Below are positions 1 through 7,656 of a DNA stretch of 64,000 nucleotides, in pieces. Made by a program: the position numbers and the translations under genes. The notes under the pieces were generated by a model that did not search any database, was not told where the DNA came from, and saw nothing but the letters and a program-made list of their open reading frames with translations. Source of the DNA: VRUE01 sp963762205 (lineage in GTDB: Bacteria > Actinomycetota > Thermoleophilia > Solirubrobacterales > 70-9); NCBI GenBank assembly GCA_963762205.1, contig CAVXJZ010000003.1:558001-622000 (forward strand), given 5' to 3'. Every line of letters begins with the position of its first letter. Within the stretch, counting starts at the first letter, position 1.

Positions 1-1
1 C

Positions 2-985
2 GGCGCGCTCGGCGCGATCTCGGCCGTGACCCTGCGCTGCGTGCCCGCCTTCACCCTCGACCGCCTCGACTCCCCGTGCCCGCGCGAGGAGGTCCTCGAC
101 TCCTTCCAGGAGCGCGCCGACGCCCACGACCACTTCGAGCTCTTCACCTTCCCGTACGCCGACTCCGCTCTGGTTCTGGAGCGCGACCGGACGGACGCCC
201 CGCCGCGCCCGCGCGGCCGGCTCGCCGCCCATCTCAACGACGTCGTCCTCGAGAACTGGGCGCTGGAGGCGATCTCGGCGGCCGGCAAGGCGTTCCCGCG
301 TGCGATTCCGCGGCTCTCGCGGATCGCAGCACGGCTCGCCTCCGGCAGCCGGGTGATCGACCGCAGCGACCGGATCTTCGCCAACGAGCGCCGCGTGCGG
401 TTCACCGAGATGGAGTACGGCGTGCCGCGCCAGAACGGGCCCGAGGCGGCGCGGCGGGTGATCGAGTGGGTGCGCGGCAACCGCTACCCGGTCTTCTTCC
501 CGATCGAGATGCGCGTGACGGCGGCCGACGACGCCCTGCTCAGCCCCTCGCACGAGCGCGACACGACCTACATCGCCGTCCACCAGTACCGGGGAATGGA
601 GTGGCGCCCCTACTTCGAGGCCGTCGAGGAGATCATGGACGGCTTCGGTGGCCGCCCCCACTGGGGCAAGCGCCACTTCCAGACCGCCGAGACCCTGGCG
701 TCCCGCTACCCGCGCTGGGCCGAGTTCCAGGCCGCGCGCGACGAGCTCGACCCCGGGCGCGCCTTCACCAACGAGTACGCGGCGCGGGTCCTCGGCCCCT
801 GCGCAGACCTCCCCCGCCGACGGGCCGAAGAGCGAAGCGGGGCCGCAGTTTCGGCCCGTCGACCTAGAGGAAGGCCTGGCCGTCGCCGCGGTAGGTGGGG
901 ACCGAGTCGACGATCCGGTCGCCTTCGACCAGATAGAGGGAGTCGAAGCGCTCGCAGAGCTCGCCCGCCTTCGAGTGGCGCATGA
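2..985 (+). CDS. D-arabinono-1,4-lactone oxidase, C-terminal part (5' end outside window)
   Basis: The frame is open from the first bases of the window, so the FAD-binding N-terminus lies outside. What remains is the C-terminal ALO domain of the sugar-lactone oxidases that oxidise aldonolactones to ascorbate-like products. It contains the HWGK motif (GGRPHWGKRHF) and a family-typical end, DPGRAFTNEYAARVLGP, near base 805. No stop follows there; the frame runs to 985 through low-complexity Arg-rich sequence antisense to the end of the convergent gene. The real product therefore either has an odd tail of about 55 residues or the stop was lost to a sequence error. Being next to a deaminase/aldolase gene is, as far as I recall, a common arrangement in actinobacteria. 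Confidence 0.8.
   Translation, partial: GALGAISAVTLRCVPAFTLDRLDSPCPREEVLDSFQERADAHDHFELFTFPYADSALVLERDRTDAPPRPRGRLAAHLNDVVLENWALEAISAAGKAFPRAIPRLSRIAARLASGSRVIDRSDRIFANERRVRFTEMEYGVPRQNGPEAARRVIEWVRGNRYPVFFPIEMRVTAADDALLSPSHERDTTYIAVHQYRGMEWRPYFEAVEEIMDGFGGRPHWGKRHFQTAETLASRYPRWAEFQAARDELDPGRAFTNEYAARVLGPCADLPRRRAEERSGAAVSARRPRGRPGRRRGRWGPSRRSGRLRPDRGSRSARRARPPSSGA
818..861. terminator. 12-bp perfect inverted repeat between convergent genes
   Basis: The arms cgacgggccgaa (818-829) and ttcggcccgtcg (850-861) pair perfectly around a 20-nt loop. The repeat ends 2 bp from the stop of the minus-strand gene (864). It could terminate both strands, although it lies inside the open frame of the plus-strand gene. 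There is no T tract, as is usual in high-GC actinobacteria. Confidence 0.55.
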
Positions 986-2072
986 AGACTCGGTCGCCGA
1001 TCGCGAGGCCGTCGGCGGCGGCGCCCAGCAGCGGCGTCTGCACCTCGCCGGCCCCCTCCTCGGCGTCGAGCTTCAACCCGGGCGGTAGCCAGGGGGTCGG
1101 CAGGCGGCCGGGGTTGCCGGCGCCCGAGGCGAGGTAGCCGCCGCCGAGCGCCGTCGCCACCCCCGGCCCCGGCCTGCGCACGATCGGCAGCGCGAAGCCG
1201 GCCGCGGGCGTGAGGCTGAAGCGGCTGTAGTGGTCGAACTGGGCCGGCGCGTAGAAGCCGGAGCCGGCCGTGACCTCGGTGACGGCGTCCTCGGCCGCGG
1301 TCAGTTCGAGGCTGCCGGTGCCGCCGCCGTTGACGATCTCCAGCTCGGCGACCTCGCGCACGGCGGCGACAGCCGCCGCCCGCCGCTCGGCGAGCTCGGC
1401 GGCGGAGCGGCGCTGCATGAAGCGGATCGCCGCACCGCGCAGCCGCTGCCCGGGTGGCCGGTCGCCGACGCCCGAGATCTGGCCCTCGTAGGCCATCAGC
1501 GCGACAAGGTCGATCTTCTGCCGCCGCTCGACGTCTCGGGCCAGGGCGAGCGCCTGCTCGGGCGAGTGCACCGGCGAGCGCTTGGCGCCGATCTTCAGGC
1601 GCCCGCCCGCCGCCCACCAGCTCGCGTCGAGCTCGATGCAGACCCGCACCGGGGCCGCCCCCGTGCCGAGCACCGACTCGATCTGGTCGAGGTGCTCGCT
1701 GCAGTCGATGGTGACGATCGGCGCCTGCTCGGGCTGGGCGGCCGAGCGCAGCGCCAGCTCCCCGAGCGCGGCGCCGTCGGTCGTCGGGTAGGCGAGGAGC
1801 AGGTCCTCGAAGCCCCGCTCGGCGAGCCAGAGCGTCTCCGGCAGGGTGAAGGTCATCGTCCCGACGAAGCCGGGCCGGCGCAGGATCAGCTCCTGCAGCG
1901 CCCGGCAGCGGACCGACTTGCTCGCGACCCGGATCGGCTTCTCGCCGACCCGCCCGAGCATCTCGTCGGCGTTGGCCCAGAGCGCGTCGAGGTCGACGAA
2001 GGCGAAGGGGGCCTCGAGCTCGGCGAAGATCGCCTCGAAGCGCTCGTGCGTCTGGTCGCCGCCGGTTGGCAT
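864..2072 (-). CDS. PLP-dependent amino acid deaminase/aldolase (D-threonine aldolase / D-serine dehydratase-like)
   Basis: This 402-residue protein has the alanine-racemase-type barrel of fold-type III PLP enzymes. The likely Schiff-base lysine is K52 in RVASKSVRC. The C-terminal segment FMRHSKAGELCERF carries the His and Cys that bind the metal in the D-serine dehydratase/D-threonine aldolase family. Expected chemistry is cleavage or deamination of a D-beta-hydroxy amino acid, in the cytoplasm. The length is normal and the frame intact. Start: ATG at 2070-2072. It is convergent with the lactone oxidase gene. The exact substrate cannot be read from the sequence. Confidence 0.8.
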   Translation of the reverse strand: MPTGGDQTHERFEAIFAELEAPFAFVDLDALWANADEMLGRVGEKPIRVASKSVRCRALQELILRRPGFVGTMTFTLPETLWLAERGFEDLLLAYPTTDGAALGELALRSAAQPEQAPIVTIDCSEHLDQIESVLGTGAAPVRVCIELDASWWAAGGRLKIGAKRSPVHSPEQALALARDVERRQKIDLVALMAYEGQISGVGDRPPGQRLRGAAIRFMQRRSAAELAERRAAAVAAVREVAELEIVNGGGTGSLELTAAEDAVTEVTAGSGFYAPAQFDHYSRFSLTPAAGFALPIVRRPGPGVATALGGGYLASGAGNPGRLPTPWLPPGLKLDAEEGAGEVQTPLLGAAADGLAIGDRVFMRHSKAGELCERFDSLYLVEGDRIVDSVPTYRGDGQAFL

Positions 2073-2148
2073 GGGGCCGAGCCTAACCGCCCGGGGGGCC
2101 GGGAGCGACGCCCTGGGGCCGGGCAGCGCCGCTAAGGTTTCTGGGCCC

Positions 2149-2237
2149 GGAGAGGTGGCCGAGTGGCTGAAGGCACTCGCCTGCTAAGCGAGTAGGGGGC
2201 GCAAGCTCTCTCGAGGGTTCGAATCCCTCCCTCTCCG
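2149..2237 (+). tRNA. tRNA-Ser (anticodon GCT)
   Basis: The acceptor arms GGAGAGG (2149-2155) and CCTCTCC (2230-2236) pair, followed by discriminator G. The anticodon arm CTCGC-CTGCTAA-GCGAG gives anticodon GCT. There is a long class II variable arm, and the T arm reads GAGGGTTCGAATCCCTC. Length 89 nt. No CCA is encoded. The following 250 bp hold a decayed methyltransferase gene, as often seen next to tRNA genes used as integration sites. Confidence 0.95.
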
Positions 2238-2365
2238 CTGAGAGGCATGCTGAGAGTCCTTATTCGAAACCGAGCAGTCCAGCGTCGGCAGTGTCGTTAC
2301 GATGAGGGTTCGAAAGCTGAATAGGACTGGCCCGTCCGAGTCGGGGGTGCGCAGGCCTCGTCGTT

Positions 2366-2687
2366 TCAACGGCCCTGCATGGAGTCGAGGGTGTAGGCGC
2401 CGGTGACGTAGGCGGTAAAGGCCACTGAATAGTTGCCGTAGTCGCGCAGGAGTCGCCGGTCAGGATCGTGTTGCGAGGGAGCGTCTTCATCGCGCCTCCC
2501 CCGCGAGGAGCGCCTCGGCATTGGAGTGGAGGTCGATCCGGTAGAGCGAGCGGGCATCATCGGGTTGGCGTTTCACCGCACCGAGCAGGTCCTCGTTCCG
2601 CTTCTGCCTGCGACAGACCTCGACCTCCAGCGAGGTCAGAGGGGCTTCGCCGGCCGGGTTGGAGTCGGCCGGGTGACCAGTGTTCAA
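2366..2687 (-). pseudogene. Remnant of a two-gene unit: small ORF plus site-specific DNA-methyltransferase start
   Basis: On the minus strand a 66-residue ORF of unknown function (2487-2687) ends in an ATGA overlap with a second ORF starting MKTLPRNTILTGD. That start is typical of N6-adenine/N4-cytosine methyltransferases, where the ORF normally continues through the SPPY catalytic motif to GLRDYG. Here the piece LRDYG follows almost at once in another frame, so about 15 codons including the catalytic motif are missing, and the protein stops about 20 residues later. I read this as a deleted methyltransferase from a mobile element beside tRNA-Ser. The assignment rests on short motifs. Confidence 0.35.
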
Positions 2688-2883
2688 CTGAAGGACGTTG
2701 CCTGGCTCGCCGAACCGTGATAGAAAGGGGCGAGGGGACGAGGGCGCTACCAGCCAGTCGGGCGAGGCCGCTTACCAGCCAGTCGGGTTTGACAGCCGGA
2801 CACGTGGTTTCTACGCCTCCAAGCCATAGAGTGGGATTCGAGGGTCGATATCCGGGGTCCTGGGTCCAGGAAGGCAGGTCAGG
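2688..2883. other. Non-coding stretch with a 15-bp direct repeat upstream of the collagen-like gene
   Basis: Two copies of taccagccagtcggg occur at 2748-2762 and 2773-2787, 25 bp apart. A ttgaca hexamer (2789-2794) follows directly and could be a -35 box, but no convincing -10 was found at the right distance. No gene is visible. Confidence 0.25.
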
Positions 2884-3948
2884 ATGAAGGCAGGTCAGGA
2901 TATGTGCGGTCCGCGATGCTGGAAGCTGCTGCTCTTCGCGATGAGTACGGTTGCTGTTCTGGGGCCGGCAGGCTTTGCTGTCGCGGCCGTCCCCGCCCGT
3001 TCTGCTGTCGCGGCCGTCCCCGCCCGTTCTCTTCCCGCCTGCAACCCGGCCGGGTTCCCGGCCGGGTCCAAGCTCGATCTTCCCGACGCCGCGACAAGCG
3101 GCCGATCTGCCGTGGTACACGAGGCCCTCGGGGTCCGCGGGGAGCCACCGGAAAGAGAGGACCCACGGGCTCGCGGGGACTGCAAGGCGTCCAGGGTGAA
3201 ACCGGCGCTGCGGGTTCGACAGGAGCCACGGGACCGATCGGCGCCACGGGTCCACAGGGACTGCAAGGCGTCCAGGGTGAAACCGGCGCCGCGGGTCCGA
3301 CCGGACCCCCGGGACCGCCAGGAGTCGCGGGTCGACAGGAGCACGGGACGGACAGGAGTCGCGGGTCCGACAGGAGCCACGGGACCGACAGGAGTCGCGG
3401 GTCCGACAGGAGCCACGGGATCGACAGGAGTCGCGGGTCCGACAGGAGCCACGGGATCGACAGGAGTCGCGGGTCCGACAGGAGCCACGGGATCGACAGG
3501 AGTCGCGGGTCCGACAGGAGCCACGGGATCGGCCGGCGGCCTGTCCCAGTACGCGTACATCTACAACCTCGATGCCCAGGTCGTGGCGATCGAGGCCGAT
3601 ATCCTTTTCAGTGCGAATGGCGTTCTGACCCCCGGCATCACACACGCGCCTGGCACCACCGACATCACGCTCACGGATTCCGGTGACTACAAGGTCACGT
3701 ATTCGGTGTCAGCTGTCGAGCCGAGCCAGATGGCGCTGTTCGTCAACGGCGCCGTGGTTCCCGGTACGGTCTACGGCTCCGGCGCCGGCACCCAGCAGAA
3801 CATCGGGCAGGTGATCGCCACGTTCTCCGCCGGCGATGTCCTCACGGTCAGGAATCACTGTCGGCCGCGGCGGTCACCCTCCAGACGCTTGCCGGAGGCA
3901 CGCAGACCAATGCGAATGCCTCCGTCACCATCGAGAAACTCAATTAGG
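2884..3948 (+). CDS. Secreted collagen-like protein with BclA-type C-terminal domain (frame broken)
   Basis: A signal-peptide-like N-terminus (KLLLFAMSTVAVLG) is followed by a Gly-X-Y collagen region of about 140 residues and a C-terminal jelly-roll domain of about 130 residues (LSQYAYIYNL to SVTIEKLN) very like the exosporium proteins BclA/BclB of Bacillus and Paenibacillus. The reading frame changes near 3110 and between 3332 and 3343, and again near 3862. Shifting at the last site gives the family end TNANASVTIEKLN and a stop at 3946-3948. Five 36-bp repeats (3355-3534) encode GVAGPTGATGST-like units. It may form a trimeric surface filament. The Firmicutes-like tip domain suggests lateral exchange. 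Confidence 0.7.
3321..3534 (+). repeat. 36-bp tandem repeat encoding Gly-X-Y triplets
   Basis: Five near-identical 36-bp units run from 3355 to 3534, each encoding 12 residues of collagen-like sequence. A sixth copy upstream (3321-3354) is only 34 bp: it lacks one C in gtccgac and one C in gagccacg. These two losses account for the change of frame between the two halves of the collagen region. Confidence 0.85.
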
Positions 3949-4057
3949 TCCCGGACACTCGACCGACTTAGAAAGGTCCGCGTGGGCAGTACCTACGTGA
4001 CCCGAACCGGACTATGAGCCCGAACGCCCGGCAGTACCCAGCCGATGGCTTAGCCGC

Positions 4058-4333
4058 TTGTCAGTCGCAGGCGTCCTCGTCGCGGCGAGTCTCACCGTCA
4101 CTGCATGCGGTTCATCGGGATCACCCACCATCCTCAACACCGAGAAGGTCGAGCGGGCGATCGAGCACAGCAGCCTGGCTGAGCGCGGACAACACGTTCA
4201 GGTGAGCTGCCCGTCGGGTGTGCACCAGAAGGAGGGATTGGTGTTCTTCTGCACAGCGGTCGCCGAGGGCAGCAGCACCGGTTGTAGTTACGAGCTGGAT
4301 GGATCCGGTAACGTTCATTACGAGGCTCGCTGA
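4058..4333 (+). CDS. DUF4333 lipoprotein
   Basis: The product is 91 residues. An N-terminal hydrophobic segment ends in a lipobox (SLTVTACGSS), so it should be lipid-anchored outside the cell. The rest matches the DUF4333 pattern: an ILNTEKVERAIEHS-like helix, then VSCPSGV and FFCTA with two conserved cysteines. The start must be TTG 4058-4060, because an in-frame TAG lies four codons upstream. Its TGA overlaps the ATG of the transpeptidase gene by one base, so the two are probably co-translated. Function unknown; a cell-envelope role is inferred from lipidation and the neighbour. Confidence 0.65.
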   Translation: MSVAGVLVAASLTVTACGSSGSPTILNTEKVERAIEHSSLAERGQHVQVSCPSGVHQKEGLVFFCTAVAEGSSTGCSYELDGSGNVHYEAR

Positions 4334-5122
4334 TGGCCACGATCGCGGGTTTCCCGGGCGCATCCATGGGCCAGTCACGGGCGCCCTGGCGCACGGCCCG
4401 CGGTCGGCTGAAGGTGATGACGGGTGTCGTGGTAGTCGCCGCCGCGGCAACAGGTCTCGCCGCCGCGTCATCTGCAAGCGCCCGAAAGCCGACGGTCGTG
4501 AGGCCGGTTCAAGAGCTCGCCAGGCTGCTCACCTCACACAAGGTGGTCTCCAGGCTCCACACTCATCCGTCGCGGATAGGCACGGTGCGAGCGTCGCGGC
4601 CGATCACCCGCGGGCAGACGGTCCTTCCCGTCGTTGGCCGCACCACCACCAGGGATGGAGTTCACTGGTTGCGGGTCATGGTCCCCGGGCGCCCAAACGG
4701 GATGAAGGGCTGGATCAAGCAGCGCGGGACTGTGCTGACGACGACGAGCTGGTATGTCGCCATCAGGACGTCCAGCCGTCGGGTTCTCGTGTATCGCCAT
4801 GGCGTTCTTGTCCGGTCCTTCCCCGCTGTCGTGGGCAAGCCTTCGACACCGACGCCGCACGGGCGGTTCTTCGTCGAGGAGAACGTCCGCATCCCCCCGG
4901 GAAGCGCCGGGGCGCCGTTCGCCCTCGCTCTGAGCGCCCGCTCCAACGTGCTGCACAGGTTCGAGGGCGGTCCGGGCCAGATCGCCATTCACGGCGTGGC
5001 GAACCTCGGCGGCACACCCCGGGACTGCGATCTCCCATGGCTGCGTGCGTCTCGCCAGTCGAAGCATTCGCTGGCTGGCCGTGCGCATCGCACCGGGCAT
5101 TCCGGTGACCATCACTTCCTGA
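4333..5122 (+). CDS. L,D-transpeptidase (YkuD fold), one-base frameshift before the active site
   Basis: This is a secreted peptidoglycan cross-linking enzyme. A hydrophobic signal region (TGVVVVAAAATGLAAASS) is followed by an SH3-like segment with GMKGWIKQRG and by the YkuD domain (FPAVVGKPSTPTPHGRFF, IAIHGVANLGG). In the main frame the catalytic motif is lost, but one base out of frame the sequence continues TAISHGCVRLASRSIRWL with the expected end PGIPVTITS and a stop at 5120-5122. Removing one C from accccggg near 5027 restores the enzyme, including the catalytic Cys of SHGCVR. An alternative start is the ATG at 4417. Confidence 0.75.
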
Positions 5123-5313
5123 GTGGTCCAAGCGTGCACGCTCTCAAAGGGACTTCGCCAACACCGGCGGCGAGCCTGCTGTTGCGAAAGCGGGGTTCGA
5201 GAGTCCTCCCCCTAACTCCAATCAGTCGGATGGAAAATGGCCGAGGTTGAGCCGGCCAAGGCGTTTCTTGACCTCGGGGTTCGAATACCGTCTCATCAAC
5301 CCCGCTGACCGCG

Positions 5314-6694
5314 CTAGCGGCGCGAGCGGATCACGACGCGGGCGCCGCGGGCGGGGATCATCGTCACGTTGCGGTGCAGGGCCCGCTCGGGGGCCGGGTC
5401 GTCGGCGACCAGGTCGAGGCGGCGCGCCGTCGCCTCGAGCACGACCCGCTGCTCGGCCATCGCCAGCGCCGCGCCCAGGCAGCGGCGGATGCCGCCGCCG
5501 AAGGGCAGCCACTCGTAGGTGCCGGGCTTGCGGTCGTCCCAGCGCTCGGGCCTGAACTCGAACGGCTCCGAATAGAGGTCCTCGCGGTGGTGGAGGAGGA
5601 GGATGCTGATCAGGACCGGGCTGTCGGCCGGCACCCCGTAGTCCCCGAGCCGCCAGGGCAGCTTCACCCGCCGGCCGACGATCGGCACGACGGGCCGCGA
5701 GCGCATCGCCTCGGTGATCGTCGTCTCGATCGCCTCGGCGCCGCCCTCGCCGGAGCGGACCGCCTCGACCAGGCGCTCCTGCGCGGGCGGGTTGCGGACC
5801 AGCCGCTCCCAGGCCCAGGCCAGCGAGTTGGCGGTCGTCTCGTGGCCCGCGAGGACGAGGGTGAGCAGCTCGTCGCGGATTTCGCGGTCGGTCAGCTCCT
5901 CGCCCTCCTCGGTCCTGGCCAGCAGCAGCAGGGAGAGGATGTCGCGCCTCTCCTCGAGGTCATCGGAGCGCCGCCGGCTCGCGATCACGGCGTCCATCCG
6001 CCTGTCGATCAGCGCCCTGCCGAAGCGGGTGAAGCCGACCGGCTCCTCGCGGCGGACGTTCATCAGCTCGGCGATCTGGGCGAGCGGCTTGGTCGAGGCG
6101 TTGACGAGCCCCTTCGTCACCAAGCGCAGGCCGTGCTCCGGCGTGCCCCGCTCCGGCCGGCCCTCGATGCCGAAGATGCCGGCCATGATCACGTCGAGCG
6201 TGATCGCCTGCATGCGCGGGGTGAGGGCGAAGGGCCGGTTCAGCGGCCAGCGGTCGATCTCCCTCTCGGTCGCCTCGGCGATCGCGTCCGTGTAGCGCTC
6301 GATCGCCTCGCCGTGAAAGGACGGCAGGAGCAGCTTGCGCTGGCGCATGTGGCGCTCGCCCAGCGAGGTGAGCACCGAGTCGGGGCCGACGATCGGGCGC
6401 AGCGGCGACTCGGCGGCGAGCGACGGCGCCTCCTCTGGTTTGGCCGTGAAGAGCGAGCGGACGTCGTCGGGCACACTGGTCATCACCAGCGGGTTCGGCT
6501 CCGGTCGTGCGCAGCGCGAACACCTCGCCGAGCCGCCGGCGGGCGCCGAAGACGAACTCGATCTGGCGCTGGTTGAAGCGCAGCAGCTGCAGGAGCGGCG
6601 GGACCTGCACGATCGGCGGGCTGGGGAGCCCGGCGGCCTGCTCGGGCCCGATCGGCCCGGCGCTGCCGGCGGGTGCGCTCACGGCGGTTGCCAC
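5314..6694 (-). CDS. Cytochrome P450 (frameshift near 6500)
   Basis: Haem-thiolate monooxygenase of about 455 residues once repaired. The part from 5314 to 6486 contains the I-helix AGHETT, the K-helix ExxR (EAMRSRP), the FRPERW motif and the haem loop FGGGIRRCLGAALA with the Cys ligand. The N-terminal part (VQVPPLLQLLRFNQRQIEFV, then LGEVFALRTT) is in a different frame between about 6500 and 6694; one base must be added near 6500 to join LRTT to EPNPLVMTSVPDD. Start is probably GTG 6692-6694 or 6680-6682. No ferredoxin or reductase gene lies nearby, so the substrate cannot be inferred. Confidence 0.85.
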
Positions 6695-6758
6695 CCACCC
6701 AGTGTCACACAGATCCGTGTCGAGCTCTGTGGCGTCGCGCACTCTCTACAGTCAGGTA

Positions 6759-7124
6759 ATGGAGGCGACGACCACACCTGAGGGTGGAATCGGACGGCGG
6801 ACGAAGATCATCGCGACCGTCGGCCCGGCCAGCCGGGAGCCGCCGGTCCTCGAGCGGTTGATCGAGGCCGGCGTCGACATCTTCCGCCTCAACTTCTCGC
6901 ACGCCGACGGCGAGCGCCACGCGCGGACTATCGATTCGCTGCTGTTCGGCGTCACCCCCGTGCTCAGCGAGCATGAGGTCGAGATCCGCGGGCTGCTCGA
7001 CGACTGCGCGGCGCTGGCGGCCAAGCACGGGGTCGCCCGCTCCGGCGAGAAGATCGCGATCACCGCCGGCCTGCCCGAGCAGGAGCTGGGGACCAACCTC
7101 TTCGAGGTCCATCGCGTGCCCTGA
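6759..7124 (+). pseudogene. Pyruvate kinase reduced to N- and C-terminal ends (internal in-frame deletion)
   Basis: The 121-residue ORF starts like pyruvate kinase (RRTKIIATVGPASREP, GVDIFRLNFSHAD) and ends like its C-terminal allosteric domain (LLFGVTPVL, GEKIAITAGLPEQELGTN, FEVHRVP). A normal enzyme has about 470 residues; roughly 350 are missing, including the PEP, metal and nucleotide sites and the whole B domain. The junction HARTIDSLLFG is in frame, so a short protein could still be made, but it cannot be a kinase. A full copy presumably exists elsewhere in the genome. Confidence 0.75.
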
Positions 7125-7182
7125 GCGGCGGAGCGGGATTTTCACCCACCCGGCTTGCGGCGGGATATAGGCTGCGCGGCAA

Positions 7183-7656
7183 GTGACGGACTTCGATGCG
7201 ATCGCACAGGGAATGCCCCAGGCGGTGCCATTTGCGGGCCACCTCGGGTTGGAGATCAGCAGCGTCGGCGAGGGCGAGGCGACGGTTCGCCTACCTGAGC
7301 GCCCCGAGTTGACCAACCATGTCGGCTCCCAGCACGCCGGCGCGCTGTTCACCGTCGCCGAGACCGCCTCCGGCGCGGCCTTCGTCGGCGCCTTCGCCGA
7401 GCGCCTCGGCGAGGTGACGCCGCTGGCCCGCGACGCGGAGATCTCCTACGAGAAGATCGCCCAGGGGCCGATCGCGGCCCGCGCCACGCTCGGCGTCGCC
7501 AAGGAGGAGGCGCTGGCGACCCTCGACGCCGACGGCAAGGTCGTCTTCCCCTGCGAGATCGAGCTGACCGACTCCACCGGAACGCGGGTCGCGACGGCGA
7601 CAATCCACTGGCACGTGCGCCTCAACCAGCCGGCCGCCGCGGAGGCCGCGGGGTGA
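7183..7656 (+). CDS. Hotdog-fold thioesterase-like protein (PaaI/DUF4442 type)
   Basis: The product is 157 residues with the hotdog signature: NHVGSQHAGALFTVAETASG forms the central helix with a conserved His/Gly, followed by beta strands ending IHWHVRLNQP. The family hydrolyses acyl-CoA or related thioesters in the cytoplasm; the substrate is unknown. Start: GTG 7183. The TGA (7654-7656) overlaps the GTG of the next gene, so translation is probably coupled although that product is secreted. It might instead be a non-catalytic member of the fold. Confidence 0.7.
   Translation: MTDFDAIAQGMPQAVPFAGHLGLEISSVGEGEATVRLPERPELTNHVGSQHAGALFTVAETASGAAFVGAFAERLGEVTPLARDAEISYEKIAQGPIAARATLGVAKEEALATLDADGKVVFPCEIELTDSTGTRVATATIHWHVRLNQPAAAEAAG

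Noticed and set aside
2789..2832. Promoter with ttgaca (2789) for the collagen-like gene.
   Set aside because: No acceptable -10 at 16-18 bp; the tagagt at 2827 is too far away.
5225..5300. tRNA-like piece (ggccgagg, then ggggttcgaata).
   Set aside because: No acceptor pairing and no credible anticodon stem; at most a decayed tRNA.
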